From positions 506,328-570,327 of the forward strand of contig SLTK01000009.1 of assembly GCA_004347695.1 (NCBI GenBank): a stretch of DNA of 64,000 nt. The letters are read 5' to 3'. Under the pieces are notes generated by a model that did not search any database, was not told the DNA's origin, and saw nothing but the letters and a program-made list of their open reading frames with translations. The position numbers and the translations under genes were made by a program. The stretch is from Chloroflexota bacterium. GTDB taxonomy: Bacteria; Chloroflexota; Anaerolineae; Anaerolineales; Anaerolineaceae. Positions 45,141-55,118 of this stretch are shown in pieces. Position 1 is the stretch's first letter; each line of letters starts with the position of its first letter.

Positions 45141-47252
45141 GTGAAAAATGAAGTTTTGGATAGCCTGCTTACGCCAAAGTCCGTTGCCGTGGTTGGCGCA
45201 TCCGCTACCCCCGGTAAAATCGGGTACTCGGTAATGAAAAATCTAATCGACGGTGGATATAAAGGCGCAATCTATCCAATAAACCCCAGCGCCGAGGAAA
45301 TTCTTGGGATTAAGTGCTATCCGTCCATTTCGGACGTTTCTGGATCGGTCGATGCAGCTATTATTACGGTCCCTTCCAAGTTGGTGGACGGTGTGACCGA
45401 CGAAATAGGCCGCAAGGGCGTCAAGGGCATGATCGTGATCACCTCCGGGTTTTCTGAGGTAGGCAATCGTGACCTCGAACTGGCCCTGGTCAAAAAGGCT
45501 AACAGCTACGGCACACGCGTCCTTGGGCCGAATATTGTGGGCGTCCTTTCGAATACGGATAAATTCAACGGTTCATTCGCCCCGTTCCTGCCCCTGCCGG
45601 GTAAAGCTTCCTTGGTCTCCCAGTCTGGCGCTCTGCTGATTGCGCTCGATGCCGCCACCTACACCCGCCGCGTCGGCTTTGACAAACTTATATCCATCGG
45701 CAATATGTCCGATGTCGATTTTGCCGATATTGTTTCCTGGCTCGATAACGATCCGAACACCTCCTGCATCACCTTGTATATCGAAGGCTTTAAAGACGGA
45801 CGGGCTTTCATCGACGCCGCCCGCAAAGCCAGCAAACCCATCATCGCCCTGAAAGCCGGTGTTTCTGCCCACGGCGCAGCCGCGGCTGCTTCTCACACCG
45901 GCTCACTGGCAGGCGCTGCCAAAGTTTATGGCGCGGCCCTGCAGCAGGCTGGCGTCATTCAGGCCACAGATCTGGACAATCTTTTTGATCGCACTCTGGC
46001 GCTTTCGCAGCAACCTCCGATGAAAGGTGACAATCTGCTCATCATTACCAACGGCGGTGGGGTTGGCGTGCTGGCGACCGATGCCGCGGAACGCTCCGGC
46101 CTGCCGCTGAAATTCGCCCCGGCGGACGTTCAACTCGAGTTGAAGAAACACATGCCTGAATTCGGCTCCGCCAAAAATCCGGTCGACCTGACTGGCATGG
46201 CTGGCAATGACTGGTACGGCGATTCAGTGCGCTACTCCTTTGCCCATCCCTGGACCGAAGGCCTGGTCGTACTTTATTGTGAAACCGCCATCACAGACCC
46301 AATGCAGATTGCCCAGGCTATCAAGAAAGCGGTCGATGAATCGGGCGTCAAGGACAAACCCATCACGGTCTCCTTTGTCGGCGGCGAAAAATCCGAAGTT
46401 GCCATGCGCTGGCTGGTCGAAAACGGTATTCCAGCGTATGGTGCGCCCGATGTCGCGGTGGATGCCATTTCCTCTTTGCGTGAGTTCTCTCGCATGAAAG
46501 CGCTTTCTGCCCAGACCACTGAGCCCTGCGCAGCGTTCGACTCGGAAGCTGCCCGCGAAGTGATCCGCAAAGCCCGCGCTGACGGACGCGACTCGCTAAC
46601 CGAGATCGAAGCCAAAGAGGTCTTCTCGGCCTACGGCATGCCTGTTACCAGCACCGAACTTGCCAGGACGGAAGACCAGGCGGTTGCACTGGCCAAGAAA
46701 ATCGGCTTCCCCGTGGTCATGAAGATCGTCTCCCCCGACATCCTGCACAAATCAGATGCCGGCGGCGTTAAGGTCAACATCAAAGACGAGACCGGCGTCC
46801 GCGAAGCCTTCAAGACCATCATGAAAAATGCCAAAGAATACAAGGCTACGGCTGACATTCACGGTATCGCTGTCCAGGAAATGGCGCCGTGGGGTACGGA
46901 GGTCATCCTGGGTTCAGTCAACGACCCAACCTTCGGCCCGACCATCATGTTCGGTCTCGGAGGCATCTTCGTCGAAGTGCTCAAGGACGTCACTTTCCGC
47001 GTTGCGCCCGTTGCCGATACGCAGGCGCGCCGCATGTTAGATGAAATTCGCGGCGCTCCCATCCTGGCGGGTGTGCGTGGCGAAGAAGCGCGCGACCGCG
47101 AAGCATTGTCGGATGTCATTTGCCAGTACTCGACCATGATTCTCGATTTGAAGGACGAAATCGCCGAGTCGGACGCCAACCCGGTGTTGGTATACGAACA
47201 CGGTTCCGGCCTCAAAGTAGTTGATGCTCGCATCATCCTCAAAAAGAAGTAG
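45141..47252 (+). CDS. ADP-forming acyl-CoA (acetate-CoA) ligase, fused alpha and beta subunits
   Basis: The 703-residue protein fuses the CoA-binding alpha part (VAVVGASATPGKIGYSVM) with an ATP-grasp beta part (GFPVVMKIVSPDILHKSDAGG). The phosphorylated histidine is in AAASHTGSLAGA, around residue 255. The enzyme conserves the energy of an acyl-CoA as ATP while releasing acetate or another acid, a hallmark of fermentative and archaeal-like metabolism. It starts at a GTG behind AGGAGG. A strong terminator follows, so it is a single-gene unit with a long leader. The acyl substrate is not certain. Confidence 0.92.
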   Translation: MKNEVLDSLLTPKSVAVVGASATPGKIGYSVMKNLIDGGYKGAIYPINPSAEEILGIKCYPSISDVSGSVDAAIITVPSKLVDGVTDEIGRKGVKGMIVITSGFSEVGNRDLELALVKKANSYGTRVLGPNIVGVLSNTDKFNGSFAPFLPLPGKASLVSQSGALLIALDAATYTRRVGFDKLISIGNMSDVDFADIVSWLDNDPNTSCITLYIEGFKDGRAFIDAARKASKPIIALKAGVSAHGAAAAASHTGSLAGAAKVYGAALQQAGVIQATDLDNLFDRTLALSQQPPMKGDNLLIITNGGGVGVLATDAAERSGLPLKFAPADVQLELKKHMPEFGSAKNPVDLTGMAGNDWYGDSVRYSFAHPWTEGLVVLYCETAITDPMQIAQAIKKAVDESGVKDKPITVSFVGGEKSEVAMRWLVENGIPAYGAPDVAVDAISSLREFSRMKALSAQTTEPCAAFDSEAAREVIRKARADGRDSLTEIEAKEVFSAYGMPVTSTELARTEDQAVALAKKIGFPVVMKIVSPDILHKSDAGGVKVNIKDETGVREAFKTIMKNAKEYKATADIHGIAVQEMAPWGTEVILGSVNDPTFGPTIMFGLGGIFVEVLKDVTFRVAPVADTQARRMLDEIRGAPILAGVRGEEARDREALSDVICQYSTMILDLKDEIAESDANPVLVYEHGSGLKVVDARIILKKK

Positions 47253-47269
47253 GACACGTGAGAATCACA

Positions 47270-47302
47270 GACCTCCCCAAAACACGGGGAGGTCTTTTTA
47301 TT
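47270..47302 (+). terminator. Terminator of the acyl-CoA synthetase gene
   Basis: GACCTCCCC and GGGGAGGTC pair perfectly over 9 bases with a 7-base loop, followed by TTTTTATT. It starts about 18 bases after the stop. Confidence 0.92.
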
Positions 47303-47320
47303 ATTCCTGCTGGTATATTT

Positions 47321-47944
47321 TTAATAATGAATTTCTATTGGTTCAATTTTTGCAATAAGCCATCGACCATTTTCCCGAACTAAAATAGCTTCCAACAATG
47401 CGGCTCCATCATCATATTGCGCAACTGCGCGATCACCAGTAATATCAATCTTTTCGAAATCTAATTTGGGTGGAGCGCCTTCGCTTATTCTGGGTGGTAA
47501 AACACCATAGCATTTTTCTTGAATGGATTTAATTTCATCTGAGGTCACGTTACGATCTTCTTTCTTTGCTGCCAGTTCGATATCCTCGAATGAACGAACA
47601 GAGCATCCATAAGCGATATATTTGGCCTTCATCACTGTCAAATAACCACCAACATTAGCAATCTCGGGTCCCAAAACAAGGCTAACAAAGTCACGTACAT
47701 CTTGGTTTTCATAATGGTAATCTGTGGTGTTTATAAACACATTGTCAAATTCACTCACGTCACCACCATTTCTAAGCGCTCCTCGATAAACCGCGTATGA
47801 ATGCAAGATAACGTCTTGAATTTCTGGTGAATCTGTAGAACTTGGGATTGCAATCCCAACCTTCTCGCGATTAATACCAACGTATACCAAGCTGCCCAGT
47901 AAAGCCAGAAAAGTAATTAATACAGCGAGGTTTTGCTTGCGCAT
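47321..47944 (-). CDS. Hypothetical membrane-anchored or exported protein
   Basis: The 207-residue product begins MRKQNLAVLITFLALLGSLV, an uncleaved anchor or signal peptide. A soluble domain follows with two Cys and a C-terminal DDGAALLEAILVRENGRWLI, which resembles the end of NTF2-like or DUF4878-type domains. I cannot name a family. The gene lies in a visibly AT-richer stretch than its neighbours, with many AAT/ATA codons, so it may have arrived by transfer. Confidence 0.6.
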   Translation of the reverse strand: MRKQNLAVLITFLALLGSLVYVGINREKVGIAIPSSTDSPEIQDVILHSYAVYRGALRNGGDVSEFDNVFINTTDYHYENQDVRDFVSLVLGPEIANVGGYLTVMKAKYIAYGCSVRSFEDIELAAKKEDRNVTSDEIKSIQEKCYGVLPPRISEGAPPKLDFEKIDITGDRAVAQYDDGAALLEAILVRENGRWLIAKIEPIEIHY

Positions 47945-48259
47945 ATACCTTACTCCGATTTTTTGTCGCTCATTTCTAGATTCGGCCTGGTTTAATTTCT
48001 TTATATATCTGACACTGAGGCACTGGTTATGAATAAATTAGTGAGGTTGAGGTTCATCTAGTCTAATTTATGCTTGCACAATTATCAACCTGCTTTTAGA
48101 TTCTAATATTAATTGCTATTTTACAGACCAAGGAGATAAACATTAACCTTAGCTCTTTGCATTCTATCCTAATCTCGATTTTTACCAATAGCAAGTCTTA
48201 GCCCACCAAAATTTATCGTGGCTTAACATGCCTTTTCTTAATTTTGAAAATCTTATCGA
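47945..48259. other. AT-rich intergenic region, nothing recognised
   Basis: I see no gene, tRNA or clear hairpin in these 315 bases. The composition matches the neighbouring hypothetical gene and not the surrounding housekeeping genes. Confidence 0.45.
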
Positions 48260-48673
48260 TTAACCCGCCTGGAACCGTTTGTAAGCTCCCACCCAGGGTG
48301 CGCCAATCCGGTTGCGTTCCGGGATGGTGATCTTGTTCAATTTTTGAGCAATTTTGGCGGTATTCAAGGCAACCTGCGCCCAGTCCTCAGCCCGAAGCGC
48401 ACTGCGCATACTGCGCCCCAGTGCTCCCGCCCATTCCCAGTCCATGCGGAAGCGGTCTGCCTTGACCCAGTAATCGCGCTTCTCCCAGGCCTGCACCGAA
48501 ATGTCGATGGATGCAGCGATTTCTTCCAGCGCCAGTGTCATGAAGGCTGCCAGGTCATGCGCCTGAGCGTTGGGCTCAGGTTGTTTCATTAATTCACGGA
48601 TGGCCAGTACGATCGCCCGTGTCAGTTGGTTGCGCTGTTTGCCAGCGCTTTCGGGATTGATTACACGGCTCAA
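48260..48673 (-). CDS. Hypothetical helical protein
   Basis: The 137-residue product is largely alpha-helical, without membrane helices or recognisable motif. It has a Trp-rich middle (WEKRDYWVKADRFRMDWEW). Codon use matches the neighbours, unlike the AT-rich gene next to it. A GGAGGAGAC-like ribosome site lies before the ATG. It diverges from the tRNA-Leu and tig unit. I do not recognise the family. Confidence 0.65.
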   Translation of the reverse strand: MSRVINPESAGKQRNQLTRAIVLAIRELMKQPEPNAQAHDLAAFMTLALEEIAASIDISVQAWEKRDYWVKADRFRMDWEWAGALGRSMRSALRAEDWAQVALNTAKIAQKLNKITIPERNRIGAPWVGAYKRFQAG

Positions 48674-48777
48674 AGTAAAGTCTCCTCCATTAAATTCCGT
48701 CTCCCAAAAATAACAGGCCGATTATATCCTATAGAACGCATATAAATAATTTACAAAACTTCGAGCTTTTCGCATGG

Positions 48778-48783
48778 TATAAT
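48778..48783 (+). promoter_or_regulatory. -10 box of tRNA-Leu
   Basis: Perfect TATAAT 20 bases before the mature tRNA-Leu. It may also serve the trigger factor gene, which begins 35 bases after the tRNA. Confidence 0.5.
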
Positions 48784-48803
48784 TGCCGCGCGAAAATTGC
48801 GAT

Positions 48804-48885
48804 GGGGAAGTGTCGGAATTGGCAGACGAGCATGACTTAGGATCATGTGCCGCAAGGCGTGCGGGTTCAAGTCCCGCCTTCCCCA
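48804..48885 (+). tRNA. tRNA-Leu (anticodon TAG)
   Basis: Acceptor GGGGAAG pairs with CTTCCCC. The anticodon arm CATGA-CTTAGGA-TCATG gives anticodon TAG. A class II variable arm TGCCGCAAGGCGT is present, and the T-arm is GCGGG-TTCAAGT-CCCGC. CCA is not encoded. Confidence 0.95.
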
Positions 48886-48920
48886 CTCGTTGCAAAATAA
48901 AAACGTAAAGGAAAATCAAG

Positions 48921-50366
48921 TTGAAACTCGACGTCCAACCCCTTGAAGACCATCAGGTTAAAGTTATCGCGGAAATGGAACCGGCGGCACTGGAAGAATT
49001 CATGCGCCGCGCAGCCCGAAAAATCTCGCGCGAGACGCGTATTCCCGGCTTTCGCCCCGGCAAAGCCCCCTACGACATGGTCAAACGCCATGTTGGCGAA
49101 GAAGCATTGCGCCAGCAGGCTGTGGAAGATCTGATCGACGAGTATTACCCCAAAATACTGGACGAGGCTCAGATCAAACCAGGGGCTACCGGATCACTTG
49201 AAGAAATTGTCAGTGTCGACCCGCCAAAATTTTCTTTTATTATCCCGCTCGAACCCACAGTCGAACTTGGCGGTTACAAAGACATCCGTCTGGAATACGC
49301 CCTGGAAGCAGTCAAAGAGGCGGACGTTGATGAATTCATCCAACGCCTGCGCACCAATTACGCCACTGCGGAACCCGTGGAACGCCCGGCGGAAGATGGC
49401 GATCTGGTATATGTTAAATTCAGCGGAAAACTGACCAAACCTGCCGAGGGTGAGGATGAGAATGTTTTCCCCGAGCGGCCTGCTCAGTTTATCATCGGCA
49501 ATGACGTCATTCAGAATCGCGACTGGCCTTACCCCGGTTTCAATGAGTCTCTGAAGGGACTTTCAGCGGGAGACGAAAAAACCGCGAAACATAAATACAC
49601 AAAAGATGAAAAAGATGAGGCACTGAGGGGCAAGACCGTTGAATTTAAGGTTACCGTTCAGAGCATAAAGGCGCTGCATCTGCCTGAATTGAACGACGAA
49701 TTTGCCCAGACGGTTGGCCAATTCGAAACAGTGGCTGATTTGCGCAAAGCGGTTCAGGAACAGCTTGAAGTTGCTAAAAAAGACGAAACCGATGACGCTT
49801 ATTACACATCGCTGATCGACAAAGTGATCGAAGGTGCGACCATCAAATACCCCCCGCAGGTGCTTGAACACGAAGTCGAGCACATGATGGAACACGTCAA
49901 AGAGGACGTTGGCCGCCAGGGCATGGAATTGGATGCTTACTTCAAGATGATCGACAAGGACCGCGAAAAGTATATCGAGGAAGAAATCCGCCCGGCAGCC
50001 CGTCGCCGCCTGGCGCGTTCGCTGGTAATGGATGAGTTGGCAAAAGTTGAGGAAGTCAAGCTGGAAGAGGATGACTACAACCAGGCGATCACTGCCACCG
50101 TTTCTCAACTGCAATCACAACCCAAACCACGTAAAACCAAAGAAAAAGTCAATCCTGACCTGGTCAACAATATGACCATGAACGAATTGTCGCGGAAATT
50201 CAACATCAAGGTTCTTGAACGGATGAAGGCCATAGCCACCGGTCACGGCGACGATACTGCCAAACCTGCTGAGGCTGAAACGCCAGTCGAAGGTGAAGCT
50301 ACTGGAGCCAAAAAACCGGCTGCCCCCAGGAAACCGCGGGCCAAGGCCAAACCAAAAACCGAGTAA
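48921..50366 (+). CDS. tig: Trigger factor
   Basis: Trigger factor is the ribosome-bound folding chaperone. The ribosome-docking signature [10 protein letters not shown] is at residues about 42-51. A divergent FKBP-type domain (about 150-245) and the helical C-terminal arms follow. The tail is extended and rich in Lys, Pro and Ala ([17 protein letters not shown]), beyond the usual length, giving 481 residues. The start is a TTG with AAAGG upstream. It follows tRNA-Leu by 35 bases and precedes clpP by 37, the classic tig-clpP pair. Confidence 0.95.
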   Translation: MKLDVQPLEDHQVKVIAEMEPAALEEFMRRAARKISRETRIPGFRPGKAPYDMVKRHVGEEALRQQAVEDLIDEYYPKILDEAQIKPGATGSLEEIVSVDPPKFSFIIPLEPTVELGGYKDIRLEYALEAVKEADVDEFIQRLRTNYATAEPVERPAEDGDLVYVKFSGKLTKPAEGEDENVFPERPAQFIIGNDVIQNRDWPYPGFNESLKGLSAGDEKTAKHKYTKDEKDEALRGKTVEFKVTVQSIKALHLPELNDEFAQTVGQFETVADLRKAVQEQLEVAKKDETDDAYYTSLIDKVIEGATIKYPPQVLEHEVEHMMEHVKEDVGRQGMELDAYFKMIDKDREKYIEEEIRPAARRRLARSLVMDELAKVEEVKLEEDDYNQAITATVSQLQSQPKPRKTKEKVNPDLVNNMTMNELSRKFNIKVLERMKAIATGHGDDTAKPAEAETPVEGEATGAKKPAAPRKPRAKAKPKTE

Positions 50367-50403
50367 GAACTGCTTTTTTTCGGAAAGGTTTAAAGGAAAA
50401 AGG

Positions 50404-51009
50404 ATGAGCATTCCTAATTTTCAAAATGTTATCCCGATGGTGATCGAATCGACCGGCCGCGGTGAGCGCGCTTACGACATTTACTCGCTGCTGCTGAAAG
50501 AGCGCATCATTTTTGTCGGCACCCCCATTGATGATCAGATTGCCAATCTGGTCGTCGCTCAACTGCTCTACCTGAGCAACGAAGACCCCGAGCGCGGCAT
50601 CCAGATGTACATAAACTCACCCGGCGGGATGATCTATGCAGGTCTGGCGATCTACGACACCATGAAGATGATCCCCAATAAAATCAGCACTTTTGCGGTG
50701 GGCGTCACTGCTTCCTTTGGCACCGTATTGCTGGCAGCCGGCACCAAGGGCCAGCGCTATGCGCTGCCCAACGCCACCATTCACATGCACCAACCTCTTG
50801 GTGGTGCGCAGGGTCAAGCGTCGGACATCGAGATTCAGGCAAAAGAGATCTTGCGCCTGAAAGCCAACCTCAACCAGATCATGGCTGATAGCACCGGGCA
50901 GCCGCTCGAGGTGATAGAGCGCGATACGGAACGCGACTTCTATATGGACGCCCAGGCTGCCGTGGATTATGGCCTGGTCGACCAGGTGCTTCACCAACCG
51001 GCCAAATAA
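50404..51009 (+). CDS. clpP: ATP-dependent Clp protease proteolytic subunit
   Basis: ClpP is the tetradecameric serine protease driven by Clp ATPases. The ORF track begins at 50293. The ATG at 50404 ([15 protein letters not shown]) gives 201 residues. The catalytic Ser is in [13 protein letters not shown], where most members read AASMG. The His is in [15 protein letters not shown] and the Asp in [10 protein letters not shown]. No clpX follows in this window. A terminator-like hairpin lies 30 bases after the stop. Confidence 0.95.
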   Translation: MSIPNFQNVIPMVIESTGRGERAYDIYSLLLKERIIFVGTPIDDQIANLVVAQLLYLSNEDPERGIQMYINSPGGMIYAGLAIYDTMKMIPNKISTFAVGVTASFGTVLLAAGTKGQRYALPNATIHMHQPLGGAQGQASDIEIQAKEILRLKANLNQIMADSTGQPLEVIERDTERDFYMDAQAAVDYGLVDQVLHQPAK

Positions 51010-51040
51010 GGTTGGCGGAGTCAACTGCGCAATAAACCCA

Positions 51041-51076
51041 AATGCCGGATGGCCACTGCTGTCCGGCATTCTTATT
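51041..51076 (+). terminator. Terminator of tig-clpP
   Basis: AATGCCGGA and TCCGGCATT pair perfectly over 9 bases around a 12-base loop, followed by CTTATT. The T run is weak. The ATG used by the ORF track at 51042 lies inside it, which argues for a later start of the next gene. Confidence 0.65.
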
Positions 51077-51089
51077 CACCTCATCTGGA

Positions 51090-51881
51090 ATGTTTATGCT
51101 GAACAGCCTGCAACCACAAATCAAAGCTCTGGTACTTGATATGGATGGCGTCCTCTGGCGCGCAAACAAGCCAGTAGGTCACCTGGCTGCCGTATTTGCC
51201 CGTATCGGCGAGCTTAAGCTAAAAGTCATCTGCGCAACCAACAACGCCACCAGCACGCCAGAGCAATTTGCCGAGAAATTGGCGGGAATGGGGGTTCAGC
51301 TGGCCTCCGAATTTATCCTGAACTCGGCACTGGCCGCTGCCCATTACCTGAAAAAGCAACACCCCCAAGGTGGACCTGTTTACCTGGTTGGCGAGGTCGG
51401 GCTGCAGCAGGCCATGCAGGCGCTGGGTTTCTGGCAGGCTGAAAAGGATGTTCTTGCTGTCGTCACTGGCATGGATCGCCAATTCAGCTATACGAAGCTC
51501 GCTGCTGCCACCCGGTTGATCCGCAATGGGGCGCCATTTATTGGTACCAATCCGGACAAAACCTTTCCCACTCCGGATGGGTTGGTCCCCGGAGCAGGTT
51601 CGATTTTGGCAGCTATTGAGGCGGCCACCGGGGTAACGCCAACGATCATCGGCAAACCCTCTCCCTACCTGTACCAGGTAGCGCTTGAACGTATGGGCAC
51701 CGACCGGTTGGAAACACTGGCCGTCGGTGACCGTCTGGAAACCGACGTTTTAGGCGGCCAGCGAGCCGGTATGCGAACCGCACTGGTTCTTTCGGGTGTT
51801 TCAACCCAGCACGATCTGGTTGGCTGGCCTACCCCGCCCGATTTGGTTGCTGCGGACCTGGCCGAATTATTGGGCATATAA
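51090..51881 (+). CDS. HAD-superfamily phosphatase, NagD-like (class IIA)
   Basis: The protein has the HAD motif I LVLDMDGVLWRANKPV, motif II in CATNNATSTPEQ, a C2A cap in the middle, and motif III/IV GKPSPYLYQVALERMG with VGDRLETDVLGGQRAG. This layout fits NagD/AraL-like sugar-phosphate or nucleotide phosphatases. The ORF track start at 51042 is inside a hairpin. The ATG at 51090 (or 51096) is preferred and gives about 263 residues. The substrate is unknown. Confidence 0.88.
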   Translation: MFMLNSLQPQIKALVLDMDGVLWRANKPVGHLAAVFARIGELKLKVICATNNATSTPEQFAEKLAGMGVQLASEFILNSALAAAHYLKKQHPQGGPVYLVGEVGLQQAMQALGFWQAEKDVLAVVTGMDRQFSYTKLAAATRLIRNGAPFIGTNPDKTFPTPDGLVPGAGSILAAIEAATGVTPTIIGKPSPYLYQVALERMGTDRLETLAVGDRLETDVLGGQRAGMRTALVLSGVSTQHDLVGWPTPPDLVAADLAELLGI

Positions 51882-52003
51882 AATGTCGTCTTGGGCCAGG
51901 CGAGGGATCCCGATCTTAATCGCTATGTGCCCCGCCAACAGCTTGATGATATTACCGCAATGGTAGAATCAGACAAGACGTGTCTTTCGAAGGATTTGGC
52001 TTG

Positions 52004-53050
52004 ATGGAAAACCCGCGCCGCTTGATTTATGACCTCGACCTGGCCGAATTGGAGCAGGTGTTTTTGGCTGCCAATGAACCAGTTTACCGGGCAAAACAAG
52101 TCTGGCAGGGTCTCTACCAACAATTATGGAATCAGCCCGCGCAGTTCACCAATCTTCCAAAAGCGCTGCGCGAATGGCTGGACAAAACATTTATCTTCCA
52201 GAACCTTACTCCAGACCAGGTGCTGTATTCGACCGACCGCGAAACCCGCAAAACATTGTTTTTATTGCCCGACGAGCGCGCCATCGAGGCAGTATTAATG
52301 CATTACGACCGCCGGAAAACCCTGTGTATATCCACCCAGGCCGGCTGCGCTATGGGCTGCGTTTTCTGCGCCACCGGTCAAATGGGCTTCAAACGCCACC
52401 TGACCAGCGGCGAGATTGTCGAAGAGGTTTTATATTACGCCCGCATGCTTCGTTCCGAGGGTGAGCAGGTCACCAATGTGGTATTCATGGGCATGGGCGA
52501 GCCGTTTCACAACTATGATGCCACCATGAGTGCCATCCAACGCCTGAACCATCCGGACGGCATGAACCTGGGCGCGCGTCGCTTTACCATTTCAACGGTC
52601 GGCCTGGTGCCGGTGATCAAACGTTTCGCGGACGAGAAAAGCCAGATCAACCTGGCAATCAGCCTGCACGCCGCCAATGATGAGTTGCGTTCCAGCATGC
52701 TGCCCATCAACCGAAAGTACCCCATCCAGGAATTGATGGCAGCCTGCCGCGAATACATCGAAAAAACCGGCCGGCGTTTGACCTTCGAATGGGCGCTGAT
52801 TCAGGACGTGAACGACTCGGTGGAGACCGCCCGTGAATTGAGCAACCTGCTCAGGGGCATGATCGCGCACGTAAATGTCATTCCACTCAACCCGACTCAT
52901 AAATTTACCGGTAAAGGCAGTAGCCGTGAGCGCGCGGCAGCTTTCAAGGCCGAGTTGGAAAAAGTGGGCATTCCCTGCACTGTTCGCATGCGCCGCGGCA
53001 TCGATATCCAAGCTGGATGCGGCCAACTGGCATCCCGTGCTGAAAAATGA
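52004..53050 (+). CDS. rlmN: 23S rRNA (A2503-C2) / tRNA methyltransferase RlmN
   Basis: RlmN is a radical SAM enzyme that methylates C2 of A2503 in 23S rRNA and of A37 in some tRNAs. The cluster motif is CAMGCVFCATGQMGF. GMGEPFHNYD and the catalytic C-terminal Cys in RGIDIQAGCGQL are present. Starting at ATG 52004 with AAGGAT upstream gives 348 residues, normal for the family; the ORF track starts 24 bases earlier. It is followed by ftsY after 33 bases. Confidence 0.96.
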   Translation: MENPRRLIYDLDLAELEQVFLAANEPVYRAKQVWQGLYQQLWNQPAQFTNLPKALREWLDKTFIFQNLTPDQVLYSTDRETRKTLFLLPDERAIEAVLMHYDRRKTLCISTQAGCAMGCVFCATGQMGFKRHLTSGEIVEEVLYYARMLRSEGEQVTNVVFMGMGEPFHNYDATMSAIQRLNHPDGMNLGARRFTISTVGLVPVIKRFADEKSQINLAISLHAANDELRSSMLPINRKYPIQELMAACREYIEKTGRRLTFEWALIQDVNDSVETARELSNLLRGMIAHVNVIPLNPTHKFTGKGSSRERAAAFKAELEKVGIPCTVRMRRGIDIQAGCGQLASRAEK

Positions 53051-53068
53051 ACCGGGTAAGCGCTGTGA

Positions 53069-53074
53069 TATAAT
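53069..53074 (+). promoter_or_regulatory. -10 box of ftsY, near-leaderless start
   Basis: TATAAT is followed after nine bases by the ftsY ATG, so the predicted transcript would begin within about two bases of it. There is no ribosome site. Confidence 0.5.
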
Positions 53075-53083
53075 CTCTGCGCT

Positions 53084-53995
53084 ATGGCTGAATTCTTCAA
53101 TAAATGGAAACAGGCGCTAAACCGCTCCAGCAAAGCCGCTTTTGGGCGCCTGGCAACAGTATTTGGCGCAACTGAAATAACCGAAACCACCTGGGAGGAC
53201 CTGGAGGCTTTATTGCTTCAGGCTGACCTGGGTATTGCCACGAGCGCAGAAATCATCGCTACGCTGCAAAAGAGAGTGCTGCAGGAGGGCATTACCAGCG
53301 CCCAGGAATTAAGCGGCATCTTGCGATCTGAACTGTTGGCGCGACTGGATCCACCCCCTGTGCAGGATTTTAGTGCTTACAAGCCCGCTGTAATCCTGAT
53401 CGTCGGGGTGAATGGTTCCGGCAAAACGACCACCATTGCCAAGCTAAGCCGTCAGTTCAGCGAACAAGGTAAAAAAGTGCTGCTGGCAGCGGCAGATACA
53501 TTCCGGGCTGCAGCAGTTGACCAGCTACAGGTGTGGGCTGAACGGCTGGATGTTCCCGTCATCACCGGGCAGCCGAATGGCGATCCGGGAGCAGTGGCTT
53601 ACGACGCGATTCAAGCCGGCGTGGCCCGAAAAGTTGACCTGGTACTGGTGGATACCGCCGGACGCTTGCACACTCGTACCAACCTGATGGAAGAATTGAA
53701 AAAGGTTCACCGGGTGAGTGGCAAAGCGCTGGAAGGCGCTCCACACGCAGTCTGGCTGGTGCTGGACGCAACTACCGGGCAAAATGCCTTGCAACAGGCG
53801 CGCATCTTCAAAGATGCCGTCAAAGTTACCGGAGTTATCCTCGCAAAACTTGATTCTTCCGCTCGCGGCGGGATGGCATTTGCCATCCAGAAGGAACTGG
53901 GGATCCCCATCCTTTACGCCGGGCTGGGTGAGAAATCGGATGATTTGGAAAAATTTAACCGCGAATCTTTCGTGGATGGAATATTAAGCTCTTAG
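53084..53995 (+). CDS. ftsY: Signal recognition particle receptor FtsY
   Basis: FtsY is the SRP receptor GTPase that brings ribosomes to the Sec translocon. The 303-residue protein has an N domain and a G domain with [38 protein letters not shown]-like [10 protein letters not shown] and GLGEKSDDL. It lacks the long acidic A domain of E. coli FtsY, as in many bacteria. It works with the SecDF proteins encoded at 37.8-40.2 kb. prfB follows. Confidence 0.96.
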   Translation: MAEFFNKWKQALNRSSKAAFGRLATVFGATEITETTWEDLEALLLQADLGIATSAEIIATLQKRVLQEGITSAQELSGILRSELLARLDPPPVQDFSAYKPAVILIVGVNGSGKTTTIAKLSRQFSEQGKKVLLAAADTFRAAAVDQLQVWAERLDVPVITGQPNGDPGAVAYDAIQAGVARKVDLVLVDTAGRLHTRTNLMEELKKVHRVSGKALEGAPHAVWLVLDATTGQNALQQARIFKDAVKVTGVILAKLDSSARGGMAFAIQKELGIPILYAGLGEKSDDLEKFNRESFVDGILSS

Positions 53996-54016
53996 CATGT
54001 TGTTGGTGGAGGGAAA

Positions 54017-55100
54017 ATGCAAGCGATCGTCGAACGGCTGGCGGATGAAAAGGCCAGAATCAAAGAATTAATGGTGCATCTTTGACTTCGATAGGCTGAA
54101 ATCAGAGCTAAACGAGCTACAAAAAACATCGGAAGACCCCAACCTGTGGGACAATCCGGGGCGGGCTCAGCAGATCATGAAAAAGCTGGCGGACACCCGT
54201 TCTGAAATTGAGTCCTGGGAAAAATTAGAAAAACGCATATACGATCTCTTCGAGCTGGCTCAACTGGAAGACGATTCAATGACCGCTGAAATCGAGCAGG
54301 AAGCAGAAGCCATCCAGCAGGAACTTGACCGCCGCGAGTTGAGCACGCTGCTGGGCGGGCCTTACGACCGCGGCAATGCGCTGCTGACCATCAACGCCGG
54401 AGCCGGCGGCACCGACTCGCAGGATTGGGCGTCCATGCTGCAGCGCATGTACCTGCGTTGGGCGGAGCGCAGCGGTTATACTACCGAGGTCATCGACTTA
54501 ACCGAAGGCGAGGAAGCCGGTATCAAAACCATCACTATCGCGGTTACGGGGCAGTATGCCTACGGCTACCTCAAAGCAGAGAAAGGCGTTCATCGCCTGG
54601 TGCGGTTATCGCCGTTTGATTCGGCTCACCGCCGCCACACCTCTTTTGTCCAGGTCGAGGTGTTGCCGGAAATCGAAGACGATGCGGAAATCGTCATTGC
54701 ACCCGATGATGTGCGTATTGACATTTTCAAGTCCTCCGGTGCGGGCGGGCAAAATGTGCAAAAAAACGCCACTGCCATCCGGCTGACGCACATCCCGACC
54801 GGAATCGTAGTCACCTGTCAGAATGAACGTTCGCAAATGCAAAACCGCGAGAACGCTTTTCGCGTGCTGCGCGGCCGTTTGGCTGCTATCCGGCAAGAAG
54901 AACAGGATAAGCAACTGGGTGAGCTACGCGGCGAGTACCAGAAGGCCGAATGGGGCTCTCAAATCCGCTCTTATGTCCTTCATCCCTATCAAATGGTCAA
55001 AGATCACCGCACTGAATTTGAGGCCGGCAATACGCAGGGAGTATTGGACGGTGACATTAACGGGTTTATCGAAAGTTACCTGCGCTGGAAGAAGGATTAG
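54017..55100 (+). CDS. prfB: Peptide chain release factor 2, with programmed +1 frameshift
   Basis: The ORF track shows only 54177-55100. Reading from ATG 54017 (behind GGAGGGAAA) gives 22 codons to CTT TGA C at 54080-54086, the canonical RF2 frameshift site. Skipping T54083 gives DFDRLKSELNELQKTSEDPN and the rest of RF2, about 360 residues in all (join 54017-54082, 54084-55100). The tripeptide SPF (LVRLSPFDSAH) recognises UGA/UAA, and the GGQ motif is in SSGAGGQNVQK. The stimulatory Shine-Dalgarno element before the slip site is weak (ATGGTG instead of AGGGGG). RF2 terminates at UGA, so it controls its own level. Confidence 0.95.
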
Positions 55101-55118
55101 AACATTCCCAATAGGGAC

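Noticed and set aside
53718-53987. Overlapping reading frames inside ftsY, dnaE, narG and similar large genes
   Set aside because: They lie in other frames of well-supported genes, with no start signals or family resemblance.
54177-55100. prfB as an N-terminally truncated gene or pseudogene
   Set aside because: The missing start is found upstream across an intact CTTTGAC programmed frameshift site.
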